Assembly: GCA_043801935.1 (NCBI GenBank)
Contig: JAZDLO010000029.1
Coordinates: forward strand, 1 to 39,552
DNA: 39,552 bases
Direction: 5' to 3'
DNA from: JAZDLO01 sp043801935
GTDB lineage: Bacteria; Actinomycetota; Thermoleophilia; RBG-16-64-13
In this document: one piece after another, positions 1 through 8,498 of the stretch
How positions within the stretch are numbered: position 1 is the first letter of the stretch
Layout: the number at the start of each line of letters is the position of its first letter
The notes under the pieces: generated by a model
What the model was told of the DNA's origin: nothing
The model's input: only the letters and a program-made list of their open reading frames with translations
Database searches by the model: none
Made by a program: the position numbers and the translations under genes

Positions 1-96
1 AACCCACCGACCCACGACTTGATCGGGGTATCGGGTCTGGGGATCAAAGGCCAGATCGTGGAGATAGCCTGCATCGCCGTGCTGCCCGACGAATAG
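1..96 (+). CDS. C-terminal end of a probable RidA (YjgF/UK114) family protein, partial
   Basis: An open frame runs from the first base to a TAG at 94-96 and gives 31 residues. The tail contains a stretch reading GQIVEIACIAVLPDE, which resembles the C-terminal strand of RidA-family proteins (pattern VEIxxIAV). RidA proteins hydrolyse reactive enamine/imine intermediates, and the RutC branch acts in pyrimidine breakdown. The start lies outside the window. The next gene begins 16 bases later with its own ribosome site, so the two are probably cotranscribed. With only the last strand visible, the family call is tentative and the subfamily cannot be given. Confidence 0.5.
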   Translation, partial: NPPTHDLIGVSGLGIKGQIVEIACIAVLPDE

Positions 97-112
97 GTAT
101 TAGGGAGGCTGA

Positions 113-2269
113 ATGGTAACCGTCGTCAGGACCGTCTGCCAGTCGTGCCACAGTGAATGCGGCGTACTGGTGCATGTGGAGGACGGCCGGGTGGTGCGGG
201 TGCAGGGCGATCCGGACCATCCCAACAACAAGGGCTACATCTGCACGAAAGGCAAAGCGGAACCCGGACGGCTGTACCATCCCGACCGGCTGCGCCATCC
301 CCTGAAGCGCGCGGGCGAGCGGGGCGAGGGCAAGTGGGAGCAGATCTCCTGGGACGAGGCTCTGAACGGGATCGCCGCCGGGCTCACGGCCGTGAAGGAC
401 ACGTACGGTCCGGAGGCCATCTGCGGGATGCGGGGCACGGGCCCGCGGGCTGGAGGGGTAGCGTCGCTCGTGCCCTATGCCCTCGGTAGCCCCAACGCCA
501 TCAGCGTGGATTTGCACATCTGTTACGCTCCCTCGCTGATCGCCGAGAACGTGACCATCGGCACCTCTACCCTTATGGAGCGGGGCCCGGACTACGAAAA
601 CTCTCATTGCATCCTGGTGTTCGGGGCTCATCCCTTGGTCTCGCATCCACCGCGGGGTAGGGATCTGCTGCGGGGCAAGGCCAAGAACGGGGCGAAAGTG
701 ATCGTGGTCGACCCCCGGAGGACGCAGCTGGCCGGGAAGGCCGACCTCTGGCTGCAGATCCGGCCGGGAACCGACGCGGCTCTCGTGCTGGGGATGATCA
801 ACGTGGTCATCGCCGAGGGGTTGTACGACAAGGCGTTCGTGGAGCGCTGGTGCATCGGTTTTGACGCCCTGGCCGCGCGGGCGGCCGAGTACCCCCTCGG
901 GAGAGTGGCCGAGATCACGTGGCTACCGGCGGAGAAGATGCGCGAAGCGGCGCGGCTCTACGCGAGTACCAAGCCGGCGGTGCTTCATCATCGGGTGGCC
1001 ATGGACCAGAACATCACCTCCACCCAGGCCAGCCGGGCCATGATCGACCTGGTAGCCATCACCGGCAACCTCGACGTCAAGGGAGGCAATCTTCTGCCGC
1101 CCAAGATCGAGGGCTATTTCCGGAGCGGGATCCTGTCCGGGGGCGCCGTGTGCAAACCGCCTGTCGAAGTGGAAGAGCGCCGGCTCGGGGCCGGGCAATT
1201 CCCCCTCATCTCCAGTCCCAAGGGTCGCTTCTGCGGAGGTCCCACCCTCATCTTCGTCCATCCGGCCCTGGCCATGCAGGCCATGGAGGGTAGCGGGCCC
1301 TATCCGCTCAAGGCCATGTATTGCTCGGGCGGCAACCCGATCATCAACACCATGGACGTTCGTCGATTCGCGGAAGCTCTCAAGAAGTTGGATCTGCTGG
1401 TGGTGGCAGACTACTTCATGACCCCTACCGCCGAGCTGGCCGATTACGTGTTGCCCGCCACGACCTGGCTGGAGCGCGACGAGCTGTGCGACGACGGTTA
1501 CACCGACTACATCGCCACCCGGCAGAAAGCCGTGGAGCCACAGGGCGAAGCCTGGGATGACCTGAAGATCGTCATCGAGCTGGTCAAGCGCATCCCCTGG
1601 GCCGACCGGGCGCGCATCCCCTGGGGCAGTCCAGGCGAGTGCTACGATTGGATGGTGGCTGGGATGGGTCTCACCTTCGCCGACCTCAACAAGATGGGCT
1701 ACTACCAGAGTCCGCGCACCTACCGCAAGTACGAGCAGAGCGGGTTCGACACGCCGTCGGGTAAGGTGGAGCTCTCCGCCAGCCGCTTCGCGCAGCTGGG
1801 TTACGATCCGTTGCCTGGCTACACCGAGCCTCCCGAGAGTCCCGTCAGCTCGCCGCTGCTCCTGGCCGATTATCCCTTGATCCTCATCACCGGCTCGAGG
1901 CAGATCGAGTATTTCTGCTCCGAGGGCCGGCAAGTGGCGGCCCTGCGTGACCAACGCCCGGATCCGGAGATCGAGATCCACCCCGAGACGGCGGCGCGCT
2001 ACGAGGTCGCGGACGGCCGCTGGGTGTGGCTGGAGACGCCGCGGAAACCGGGGGAGAGGGTCAGGCTGAAGGCGAAGCTCACCGAGGGGATCGACCCCCG
2101 GGTGGTCAACGCGGCTTACGGTTGGTGGTTCCCGGAAAAGCCGGGTCCTGAGCACGGCTGCTTCGACTCGAACGTGAACGTCGTATTGACGATGGATCCC
2201 CCTTGGGAGGAGATCTGCGGATCCGTTCCTTTGAAGGGGACCCTCTGTCGGGTGATCCCAGAACGATGA
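113..2269 (+). CDS. Bis-MGD molybdenum oxidoreductase (DMSO reductase family), cytoplasmic
   Basis: This 718-residue protein belongs to the DMSO reductase/formate dehydrogenase superfamily, whose members bind Mo or W through two pterin guanine dinucleotides. An N-terminal [4Fe-4S] motif is formed by Cys9, Cys12, Cys16 and Cys44. The catalytic domain follows from about residue 55, and the C-terminal pterin-binding barrel spans about 600-718. Cys137, in a HICYAPS stretch that aligns with the CHAPT segment of formate dehydrogenases, is the likely metal ligand and is a normal TGT codon. There is no Tat signal, so it should be cytoplasmic. The ATG at 113 has GGAGG a few bases upstream. It leads a same-strand run into the molybdenum hydroxylase genes. 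The substrate is unknown; acetylene-hydratase-like and polysulfide-reductase-like roles cannot be separated by reading. Confidence 0.85.
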   Translation: MVTVVRTVCQSCHSECGVLVHVEDGRVVRVQGDPDHPNNKGYICTKGKAEPGRLYHPDRLRHPLKRAGERGEGKWEQISWDEALNGIAAGLTAVKDTYGPEAICGMRGTGPRAGGVASLVPYALGSPNAISVDLHICYAPSLIAENVTIGTSTLMERGPDYENSHCILVFGAHPLVSHPPRGRDLLRGKAKNGAKVIVVDPRRTQLAGKADLWLQIRPGTDAALVLGMINVVIAEGLYDKAFVERWCIGFDALAARAAEYPLGRVAEITWLPAEKMREAARLYASTKPAVLHHRVAMDQNITSTQASRAMIDLVAITGNLDVKGGNLLPPKIEGYFRSGILSGGAVCKPPVEVEERRLGAGQFPLISSPKGRFCGGPTLIFVHPALAMQAMEGSGPYPLKAMYCSGGNPIINTMDVRRFAEALKKLDLLVVADYFMTPTAELADYVLPATTWLERDELCDDGYTDYIATRQKAVEPQGEAWDDLKIVIELVKRIPWADRARIPWGSPGECYDWMVAGMGLTFADLNKMGYYQSPRTYRKYEQSGFDTPSGKVELSASRFAQLGYDPLPGYTEPPESPVSSPLLLADYPLILITGSRQIEYFCSEGRQVAALRDQRPDPEIEIHPETAARYEVADGRWVWLETPRKPGERVRLKAKLTEGIDPRVVNAAYGWWFPEKPGPEHGCFDSNVNVVLTMDPPWEEICGSVPLKGTLCRVIPER

Positions 2270-2315
2270 TCGAGCTCGATCTCGGCATTCAACGTCTTCT
2301 TGGAGGTAGAGCCTT

Positions 2316-4256
2316 ATGAGAGATTTCGAGTATGCAGCGCCCAAGAGCGTCGATGAGGCTCTGGCGCTGATGGAGCGGTATGGCTCCAAGGCGATCGTCA
2401 TGGCAGGCGGTACCGACGTCCTGGTCTGGATGAACAAGCGCGAGATCAGCCCCGAGTACGTGGTTCATGTGGGTGATCTGGAAGAGCTGCGCTACATCCG
2501 CGAAGAGGACGGCTATCTACGGGTTGGCGCTCTGGCAACGCAAGCGGAGCTTGCTTCTTCAGAGCTGGTCCTGAGCAGGGCCGCCGCGCTGGCCATAGCC
2601 GCGCGGAGCTGCGCCGGTCCTCCGGTGCGTAACCTCGCTACCATCGGGGGCAACCTGGGCACGGCGACGCCGGCCGGCGACCTCATCCTCGCCGTGGCGG
2701 CGCTTGACGGCGAGATCAAGGTGCGCGGGCCTCGAGGCGCGCGAGAGTTGACATTGGATGAGTTCCTGGTCGGACCGCAACAGAACTCGCTGGCGCCCGA
2801 CGAATTGATCATCGAGGTGGTGATCCCCCTGCCCGCGGCGAAATGCGGCTCCGGCTTCCATAAGCTGGGCAAGCGCAAGGCGATGACCATCTCCACTGCT
2901 TCAGCCGCGGCCAGCGTGGTGCTGAGCGTAGACGGCAAGACCTTCGAGAAGGTCAATGTGGTCCTGGGGTCGCTGGGCGCCACGGTCATCCATTCCACCA
3001 GCTTCGAAGAAGCGTTGCGGGGTAAGCCGGCCGTCTTGGGTGAGATCGCCAAGGTGTGTTACCTCGCCGGCGGCGACGCTTGTCCAAGCCCACGGGCCCG
3101 GCGCGCGAGCGCGTGGTACCGCTGCGAGGTGGCGGCGGTTCTCGCGGCACGAGCCGTCGAAGACGCGCTCGCCGCCGCCACCGGCCAGGATCTCTCCGCC
3201 GTTAGAGCGGCCAAGAAGAAGAAGGGCAAAGGGATCGCCGGCTGTATCTATTCCTCCACCGTCCCGGGATTCCCCAACCCATGCGCCGTCAATATGCAGA
3301 TGCGTGAGGACGGAAGCGTCGTCGTCCAGACGGGCTTGACCGAGATCGGACAGGGTTCCACGACCGTTCTCACGCAGATGACGGCCGAGGCGTTGGCCGT
3401 TCCCTATGAACAGGTGACTGTCTACACGGCGGACACCGGCACGACGCCGTACGACTTTGGGACCGTCAGCTCGCGGGGCACCTTCGTCGGCGGCAACGCG
3501 GTGCTCAAAGCCGCGGCGCAGGTGAAGGACGTGTTGATCGAAGCGGCCGCAGCGAAGCTCGGGGTACATGTCGAGAACCTCATTCTCGAGACCGGCCACG
3601 TGCGGGACAAGTATGACCCGGAGCGCTCCATGCCCATCGGGGAGGCGGCTCGCTTCGCTCACTTCGGCCTGAAGAAGCTGCCGATCGGCGCAGCCTACTA
3701 TTTTCCCAAGAGCTTCGCCGCCGACGAGCAAGGGCAGGGCGAGCCCATCGCGGCGTTCTACTATCACGCGACGGTGGCAGAGGTGGAAGTGGACACAGAG
3801 ACGGGTGTCGCCGAGGTCACCAAGCTATACGCTGCCGTCGATTGTGGAACGGCGATCAACCCGGCTCTGGTCGAGGGACAGGTGCAGGGCGGCGCCATGC
3901 AGGCCGTGGGCTGGGCGCTCCGTGAAGACGGTCACCCCGGGCTGGTCGACGTGAATGGGCCGCCGGAGAACTACAATCCCGACTTCATGCCCGTCGATCT
4001 CGAGAACTACGCGATCGCCACCGCGATGGACATGCCCGAGTTGTACGGCACGTATGTGGAGGTGTACGAGCCCGAGGGGCCTTTCGGAGCGAAAGCGGCC
4101 GGCGAGATCTCCGCCAATAGCGGAGCGCCGGCGGTATTCAATGCCATCTACAATGCGGTCGGGGTCCGGCTTTTCGACATGCCCGCCTCGCCGGAGAAGA
4201 TCCTTTGGGCTCTGCAGCAAAAAGCCCAGGCCGGGCAAGCCTCGGCTTCGCTCTAG
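2316..4256 (+). CDS. Fusion: FAD subunit of a molybdenum hydroxylase + C-terminal half of its molybdopterin subunit
   Basis: This 646-residue protein joins two parts of a xanthine dehydrogenase/4-hydroxybenzoyl-CoA reductase type enzyme. Residues 1 to about 289 are a complete FAD-binding medium subunit (CoxM/XdhB type), with FAD loops AGGTDV (30-35) and TIGGNLG (109-115) and its usual C-terminal helices. After a lysine-rich linker near 290-303, residues 304-646 match only the second half of a large molybdopterin subunit. They start at the KGIAG stretch and include EIGQGS (343-348), TPYDFGTVSSR and GPFGAKAAGE. Glu597 in that last motif is at the place of the catalytic base. The N-terminal half of the large subunit is encoded by the gene at 4766. 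A GGAGGT ribosome site precedes the ATG. The two halves must assemble for activity, unless the locus is a rearranged remnant. Confidence 0.85.
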   Translation: MRDFEYAAPKSVDEALALMERYGSKAIVMAGGTDVLVWMNKREISPEYVVHVGDLEELRYIREEDGYLRVGALATQAELASSELVLSRAAALAIAARSCAGPPVRNLATIGGNLGTATPAGDLILAVAALDGEIKVRGPRGARELTLDEFLVGPQQNSLAPDELIIEVVIPLPAAKCGSGFHKLGKRKAMTISTASAAASVVLSVDGKTFEKVNVVLGSLGATVIHSTSFEEALRGKPAVLGEIAKVCYLAGGDACPSPRARRASAWYRCEVAAVLAARAVEDALAAATGQDLSAVRAAKKKKGKGIAGCIYSSTVPGFPNPCAVNMQMREDGSVVVQTGLTEIGQGSTTVLTQMTAEALAVPYEQVTVYTADTGTTPYDFGTVSSRGTFVGGNAVLKAAAQVKDVLIEAAAAKLGVHVENLILETGHVRDKYDPERSMPIGEAARFAHFGLKKLPIGAAYYFPKSFAADEQGQGEPIAAFYYHATVAEVEVDTETGVAEVTKLYAAVDCGTAINPALVEGQVQGGAMQAVGWALREDGHPGLVDVNGPPENYNPDFMPVDLENYAIATAMDMPELYGTYVEVYEPEGPFGAKAAGEISANSGAPAVFNAIYNAVGVRLFDMPASPEKILWALQQKAQAGQASASL

Positions 4257-4268
4257 AAAGAAGGGGAC

Positions 4269-4751
4269 ATGAAACACGAGATACGCTTCGTGCTCAATGA
4301 TGAGGAGCAGGTTCTGACCGTAGAGCCCAACCTGACCCTTCTTGAGCTACTGCGCGACCGTCTGCACGTGACCAGTCCGAAGAAATCGTGCGAGCAGGGG
4401 GAGTGTGGGGCCTGCACCGTCATCGTGAACGGCAAGGCCGTGAATTCGTGCCTGATCCTGGCTGTGAGCATCGGCGGCAAGGTGGTCGAGACCGTGGACG
4501 GTTTGGGTAAGACCGAGCTGCATCCGCTTCAGAAGCACTTCTATGAGCTGGCGGCCAGCCAGTGCGGCTACTGCACGCCGGGGATGATCTTGGCGGCGAA
4601 GGCTCTCATCGACGCCAACCCCGATCCGACGTACGAGGAAGTCAAAGAGGGCCTATCCGGCAACATATGCCGCTGCACCGGCTACGTGAAGCCCGTGGAA
4701 GCGGTTCTGGCGGCGGCTAAGGAAATACGCGAAGCGGCCACCGGCCGGTAG
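4269..4751 (+). CDS. [2Fe-2S] small subunit of the molybdenum hydroxylase (CoxS/XdhC type)
   Basis: This 160-residue protein has the standard two-domain form of molybdenum hydroxylase iron-sulfur subunits. The N-terminal plant-type ferredoxin domain binds one [2Fe-2S] through Cys41, Cys46, Cys49 and Cys61. The C-terminal helical domain binds the second through Cys99, Cys102, Cys134 and Cys136, in the CGYCTPG and CRCTGY signatures. It passes electrons from the molybdopterin site to FAD. Length and all eight cysteines are normal for the family. It starts 12 bases after the upstream fusion gene with an AAGAAGGGG-type ribosome site, and lies between the two genes that carry the separated halves of the catalytic subunit. 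Confidence 0.95.
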   Translation: MKHEIRFVLNDEEQVLTVEPNLTLLELLRDRLHVTSPKKSCEQGECGACTVIVNGKAVNSCLILAVSIGGKVVETVDGLGKTELHPLQKHFYELAASQCGYCTPGMILAAKALIDANPDPTYEEVKEGLSGNICRCTGYVKPVEAVLAAAKEIREAATGR

Positions 4752-4765
4752 AGGAGGAAGTGGCC

Positions 4766-6061
4766 ATGAGTCACGCGGAAGTAGGAACACGTCGTCCGCG
4801 CGTCGATGCCCGCGAGCAGGTGACCGGAAAGGTGGAGTACACCGGCGACTTGTACCTGCCCGGGATGCTCTACGCGAAACCGCTGCTGAGCACCGAGCAC
4901 CACGCTCGTATCCTCGAGTTGGACACGAGCGCGGCCGAGCGGCTGCCGGGAGTGAAGGCCGTAGCCACCGCGAAGGACGCCCCGGACAACATCAACGGTC
5001 TCATCATCCCCGACCAGCCGGTGTTCGCCGACGATAAGGTGCGCTACTGCGGGGAGATAGTCGCCCTTGTGGCTGCGGAGACCGAGGAGATCGCCCAGCA
5101 GGCGGTCGAGCTTATCAGAGTGAAGTATGAGCGCCTGCCTGCGGTCTTCGATCCTCGAGAGGCGATGAAGCCGGAGGCCCCCGTCATTCACGAAGAAGGT
5201 CAGGGGAAATGGTGCAAGGGGAACCAGGTGCTACCCCACGGCCACGACCATATGCTGCTGCTCCACGGCGACGTGGAGAAGGCCTTTGCCGAATCCGACC
5301 TCATCGTGGAGCACTCCTTTGGTACGTCCGCCCAGCGATGCGTTCCCATAGAGCCGCATGCCTGCATCGCCAAGCCCGAGGGGCCGGACCGGGTGACTAT
5401 CATCGGAAACACGCAGATGCCGTTCTGGCATCAGCCGGCGATAGCCAAAGCCCTCAAGCTGCCCTTCAACCGGGTGCGCGTCAGCGTTCCTCCCATGGGG
5501 GGAGGCTTCGGTCAGAAGAACAACATCACCATCGAGCCTAATGTGGCCATCCTTGCCATGAAAGCCGGCCGGCCGGTGAGGTGGGCCCTCACCACCTATG
5601 AGGACTTCCGTTACAGTTCCACCAAGATCCCCGTCTACCACACTTACAAGATGGGGCTCAAGTCCGACGGGACCCTGCTGGCCGTTCACCGCAAGCACAT
5701 AGGCAATACCGGTGCCTACGCCTCGACCGCCATGATAACCATGGGCAAGTGCACCATGATCGGTTCGGGGCCGTACCGCATCCCTAACCAGTTGGCGGAG
5801 ACCTGGGTCGTCTACACGAACAAGTGCCAGAGCGCGGCCTTCCGTGGTTTCGGTATGTCGCAACCCACGTTCGCTGTCGAGTTGATGATGGACATCATCG
5901 CCGAGAAGCTGGGTATGGACCCGCTGGAGTTGCGCATGAAGAACATCATGAAGGACGGCGATCGCGCGGGGACCGGTCAAGCCATGCGCTCGGTGGGCAT
6001 CAAGGCGTGCCTGGACAAGGTGGCCGAGTTGAGCGGCTGGGAGGTCACTTCAACCCGGTGA
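4766..6061 (+). CDS. N-terminal half of the molybdopterin subunit of the molybdenum hydroxylase
   Basis: This 431-residue protein covers the substrate-channel domain and first molybdopterin domain of a CoxL/XdhA-type large subunit and then stops. The motifs GGGFGQK (245-251) and AFRGFG (358-363) are present. The AFRGFG form resembles xanthine dehydrogenase/hydroxybenzoyl-CoA reductase enzymes rather than CO dehydrogenase, which carries a Cys there. It ends after KACLDKVAELSGWE, where full-length relatives (about 750-800 residues) continue through a linker into the second molybdopterin domain. That missing part, including the catalytic Glu, is fused to the FAD subunit at 2316-4256. The ATG at 4766 is preferred over a GTG at 4760 because GAGGAGG lies 8 bases upstream of it. 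The C-terminal residues after the GWE look like read-out into unrelated sequence. Confidence 0.85.
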   Translation: MSHAEVGTRRPRVDAREQVTGKVEYTGDLYLPGMLYAKPLLSTEHHARILELDTSAAERLPGVKAVATAKDAPDNINGLIIPDQPVFADDKVRYCGEIVALVAAETEEIAQQAVELIRVKYERLPAVFDPREAMKPEAPVIHEEGQGKWCKGNQVLPHGHDHMLLLHGDVEKAFAESDLIVEHSFGTSAQRCVPIEPHACIAKPEGPDRVTIIGNTQMPFWHQPAIAKALKLPFNRVRVSVPPMGGGFGQKNNITIEPNVAILAMKAGRPVRWALTTYEDFRYSSTKIPVYHTYKMGLKSDGTLLAVHRKHIGNTGAYASTAMITMGKCTMIGSGPYRIPNQLAETWVVYTNKCQSAAFRGFGMSQPTFAVELMMDIIAEKLGMDPLELRMKNIMKDGDRAGTGQAMRSVGIKACLDKVAELSGWEVTSTR

Positions 6062-6084
6062 CCCGCGATCGACGTCCGGTGACC
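6055..6084 (+). repeat. 9-bp direct repeat at the 3' end of the truncated Mo-subunit gene
   Basis: CCGGTGACC occurs at 6055-6063, spanning the stop codon of the half-length molybdopterin subunit gene, and again at 6076-6084. Short direct repeats can be scars of slippage or deletion, so this may mark where the large-subunit gene was broken. In GC-rich DNA it could also be chance. Confidence 0.3.
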
Positions 6085-6101
6085 GTCCGAGCGGAGGACT
6101 G

Positions 6102-6371
6102 GTGGGGAACGATACTGAGAGCTTCGAAATAGGGATGATGGTCGATCTGACGCGCTGCAACGGCTGCAGATCGTGCGAGCTCGCCTGCTCCTTCCACCAC
6201 ACGGGTTCGATGCAGCCTGGCGCCTCGAGCATCAAGATCTCGCGGTCGAACCGAACGGCCGAGCTCGCGTGGCAGGTCGACGCCACGTGCGACCTCTGTG
6301 CCGGCGAGCGAGAACCATATTGTGCGAGGTACTGCGCGACGGGTGCCGTTAGGACTGGAGCGCGGCCATGA
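6102..6371 (+). CDS. Small 2x[4Fe-4S] ferredoxin, partner of the aldehyde ferredoxin oxidoreductase
   Basis: This 89-residue protein has eight cysteines in two groups: Cys19, Cys22, Cys25 and Cys29, and Cys63, Cys66, Cys74 and Cys78. That fits two [4Fe-4S] clusters. Genes for such ferredoxins commonly sit directly upstream of aldehyde ferredoxin oxidoreductase genes and take up the electrons. The GTG start at 6102 has GCGGAGG just upstream. The stop overlaps the next start as ATGA at 6368-6371, implying translational coupling. Many AOR-linked ferredoxin proteins are longer (about 150 residues with more clusters), so this is a minimal version. The last cluster motif reads CATGAV instead of the usual CPxGA. 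Confidence 0.8.
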   Translation: MGNDTESFEIGMMVDLTRCNGCRSCELACSFHHTGSMQPGASSIKISRSNRTAELAWQVDATCDLCAGEREPYCARYCATGAVRTGARP

Positions 6372-8344
6372 GCGCGTATGAGATCCGGGGTGGACTCGCA
6401 GGCGAGATCCTGAGGGTCGACCTTAGCCGGAACAAGATATGGACGGAAGATACGCGGGTCTACGCGCGGCGCCTTCTGGGCGGAAGAGCCGTCAACAGCC
6501 TGATACTACTGAACGAGATGTCACCTGAGACGAAATGGTCCGATCCTGAGAACATGCTCATCTTCGGGGTCGGGTGTCTCGTCGGCACCATGGCTCCGGG
6601 AGCCAACCGCGTATCCATCGAGACGAAGAACGTCTACTCCGGAGGCAAGGGGTCTGCCAATTTCGGCGGCCATTTCGGCCCGGAGCTCAAATACGCGGGC
6701 TTCGATCACGTGGTCATCACGGGGAGGGCTGAGACGCCCGTCTATTTGTGGATCCACGATGGGCGAGCGGAGATCCGGGATGCGGGCAGTGTCTGGGGTA
6801 GGACCACGTATGAGACCGAGGCGATGCTGCAAGCCGAGTTGGGCGACGACCGCATCGAAGTAGCGGCCATCGGCCCCGCTGGAGAGAACCTGGTGAAGGG
6901 CGCCTGCGTCATCGGCGATCTCTCCAAGGTCGCGGGTGGATCGGGCGTCGGCTGCGTTATGGGCGGCAAGAACCTGAAGGCTCTCGTGGCCCGCGGGCAT
7001 GGATCGATCGAAGTGGCGGATCCTGCGCGGTTCATGGAGGCTGTGGATGATTGTCTGACCAGAATATGCGGGTCGCCCCGGACGGCTCGATGGCGAAAGG
7101 GGATCATCGAGGCGGGCGCTCTTCCCGAAAGCCCTTTTTGGGACATAGGAGCCGAGACGATCCGCAATGGGCAGATCGGCCACTGGCCCATGGAGAAAAG
7201 GATGAACCTGGTGGGCCACCAGGCGGGTGTACCGAAATATCGGCAGAGGATGCTCGGCTGCTTCAACTGCCCCGCCGGCTGCATGCCCTATTTCGAGATC
7301 GGTGAGGGCCCCTTCGCAGGTACCAAGGGAGTGGGTTACTGGATCGGTTCCGCGATGTACTCGACCCGGTTCGATGTCGACGACGCGGCGGCCTCGATCA
7401 AGTTCCATCTTCTCTGCAATGAGTTCGGCCTTGACGGTGATATGGCTGCTACCGTCCTCTCCTGGGCCTTTGAATGTTACGAACGGGACCTGATCTCCAG
7501 GGAAGACACCGGCGGTCTGGCGCTGGAGTGGGGCGACGGTGTCGCCATGAACGCGATGGTGGAGAAGCTCGCTTATCGCGAAGGTATTGGGGACCTGTTG
7601 GCCGACGGCGTCAAGGAAGCGGCTCGCAGGCTGGGCAAAGGTTCGGACGATTTCGCCGTCCACATCAAGGGGCAGGACACCTCTGATGCTTTCAGGATCC
7701 AGAAGGGCTGGGGGTTAGGTTGTTCGACGTCAGCCTGCGGTCCCCGGCATCTAAGGGGCGCCGTAGGCAACGTGCATCACTCCGGTCCCAAGAATCTGCC
7801 TCGGGAAACGAGTGCGTACGAGAATCAACCTGAGGCGGTTTTCTGGCAGGTGCGGGCCAAGGAGATAGAAGACCTCACCGGTTTCTGCAACTTCATGGGA
7901 ACGTATTCTGGGCCGCACGCGTTGGAGATAGCGGACTACGCCGAGCTGACCAGTGCAGCCCTCGGGATAGAGATCGCTGAAGAGGAGCTGATGTGGCTTG
8001 CTCAGGCTGGGTGCAACCTGGAGAAAGCCTTCAACACGCTACATGCGGGCTTCACCCGGGCCGACGACTATCCACCCAAGAGATACATGGACGTGCCGAT
8101 CGATGCCGGGCCTTACGCCGGACACAAGTGCGACAGGGACGAATGGGACCGGATGTTGGACCGGCTCTACGACCTGCACGGCTGGGACGTCGCCACGGGG
8201 CTACAGACGCGCTCCGGTCTCGAGGAGTTGGGACTCGGGGATATCGCGGACCGGTTGGAGCAAGCGGGGAGACTCGTTGCCACCGGGGCGTCGATCGAGA
8301 GGGATCGAGCGCTGGAAGGTATCGTGCTCGACCCCCGGGCGTGA
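6368..8344 (+). CDS. Aldehyde ferredoxin oxidoreductase, tungsten type
   Basis: This 658-residue protein is a full-length member of the AOR family, which oxidises aldehydes to carboxylic acids with ferredoxin as acceptor, using a tungsten bis-pterin cofactor and one [4Fe-4S] cluster. The N-terminal pterin-binding domain includes the LGGRAVN stretch near residue 37. The cluster ligands are visible as Cys298, Cys301, Cys305 and Cys507, the family's CxxCxxxC...C pattern. It is coupled to the ferredoxin gene by ATGA and closes the redox operon that starts at 113 or earlier. The substrate range cannot be read from sequence; roles in amino-acid-derived aldehyde oxidation or carboxylate reduction are both possible. 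The enzyme is oxygen-sensitive in known cases, which supports an anaerobic lifestyle. Confidence 0.95.
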   Translation: MSAYEIRGGLAGEILRVDLSRNKIWTEDTRVYARRLLGGRAVNSLILLNEMSPETKWSDPENMLIFGVGCLVGTMAPGANRVSIETKNVYSGGKGSANFGGHFGPELKYAGFDHVVITGRAETPVYLWIHDGRAEIRDAGSVWGRTTYETEAMLQAELGDDRIEVAAIGPAGENLVKGACVIGDLSKVAGGSGVGCVMGGKNLKALVARGHGSIEVADPARFMEAVDDCLTRICGSPRTARWRKGIIEAGALPESPFWDIGAETIRNGQIGHWPMEKRMNLVGHQAGVPKYRQRMLGCFNCPAGCMPYFEIGEGPFAGTKGVGYWIGSAMYSTRFDVDDAAASIKFHLLCNEFGLDGDMAATVLSWAFECYERDLISREDTGGLALEWGDGVAMNAMVEKLAYREGIGDLLADGVKEAARRLGKGSDDFAVHIKGQDTSDAFRIQKGWGLGCSTSACGPRHLRGAVGNVHHSGPKNLPRETSAYENQPEAVFWQVRAKEIEDLTGFCNFMGTYSGPHALEIADYAELTSAALGIEIAEEELMWLAQAGCNLEKAFNTLHAGFTRADDYPPKRYMDVPIDAGPYAGHKCDRDEWDRMLDRLYDLHGWDVATGLQTRSGLEELGLGDIADRLEQAGRLVATGASIERDRALEGIVLDPRA

Positions 8345-8498
8345 GATGATGCTAAAGGTGGAAAAAGCGAGTCCCGCTTGGGCTCTATGGAAGGGGGTTG
8401 CGGCCCATAACCAATGACCAGCGATTGTTAGTCGGATAGAAACCAGATAACACACAGCATTGAATGGACAGGGTCCAGCTACTTTGGAGGGAAAAGAA

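Noticed and set aside
2269..2280. 12-bp palindrome ATCGAGCTCGAT at the end of the first full gene
   Set aside because: Too short, without symmetric flanks or loop, and no nearby promoter signal. Likely chance.
923..2437. Long antisense open frame (504 codons) over the Mo oxidoreductase gene
   Set aside because: Its Arg/His/Asp/Gly-rich translation matches no family and it is the usual GC-rich shadow of the real gene.
8425..8451. Promoter-like TTGTTA and GATAAC pair before the first substrate-binding protein gene
   Set aside because: The 15-base spacing and weak -10 box make it unconvincing, although the region is AT-richer than its surroundings.
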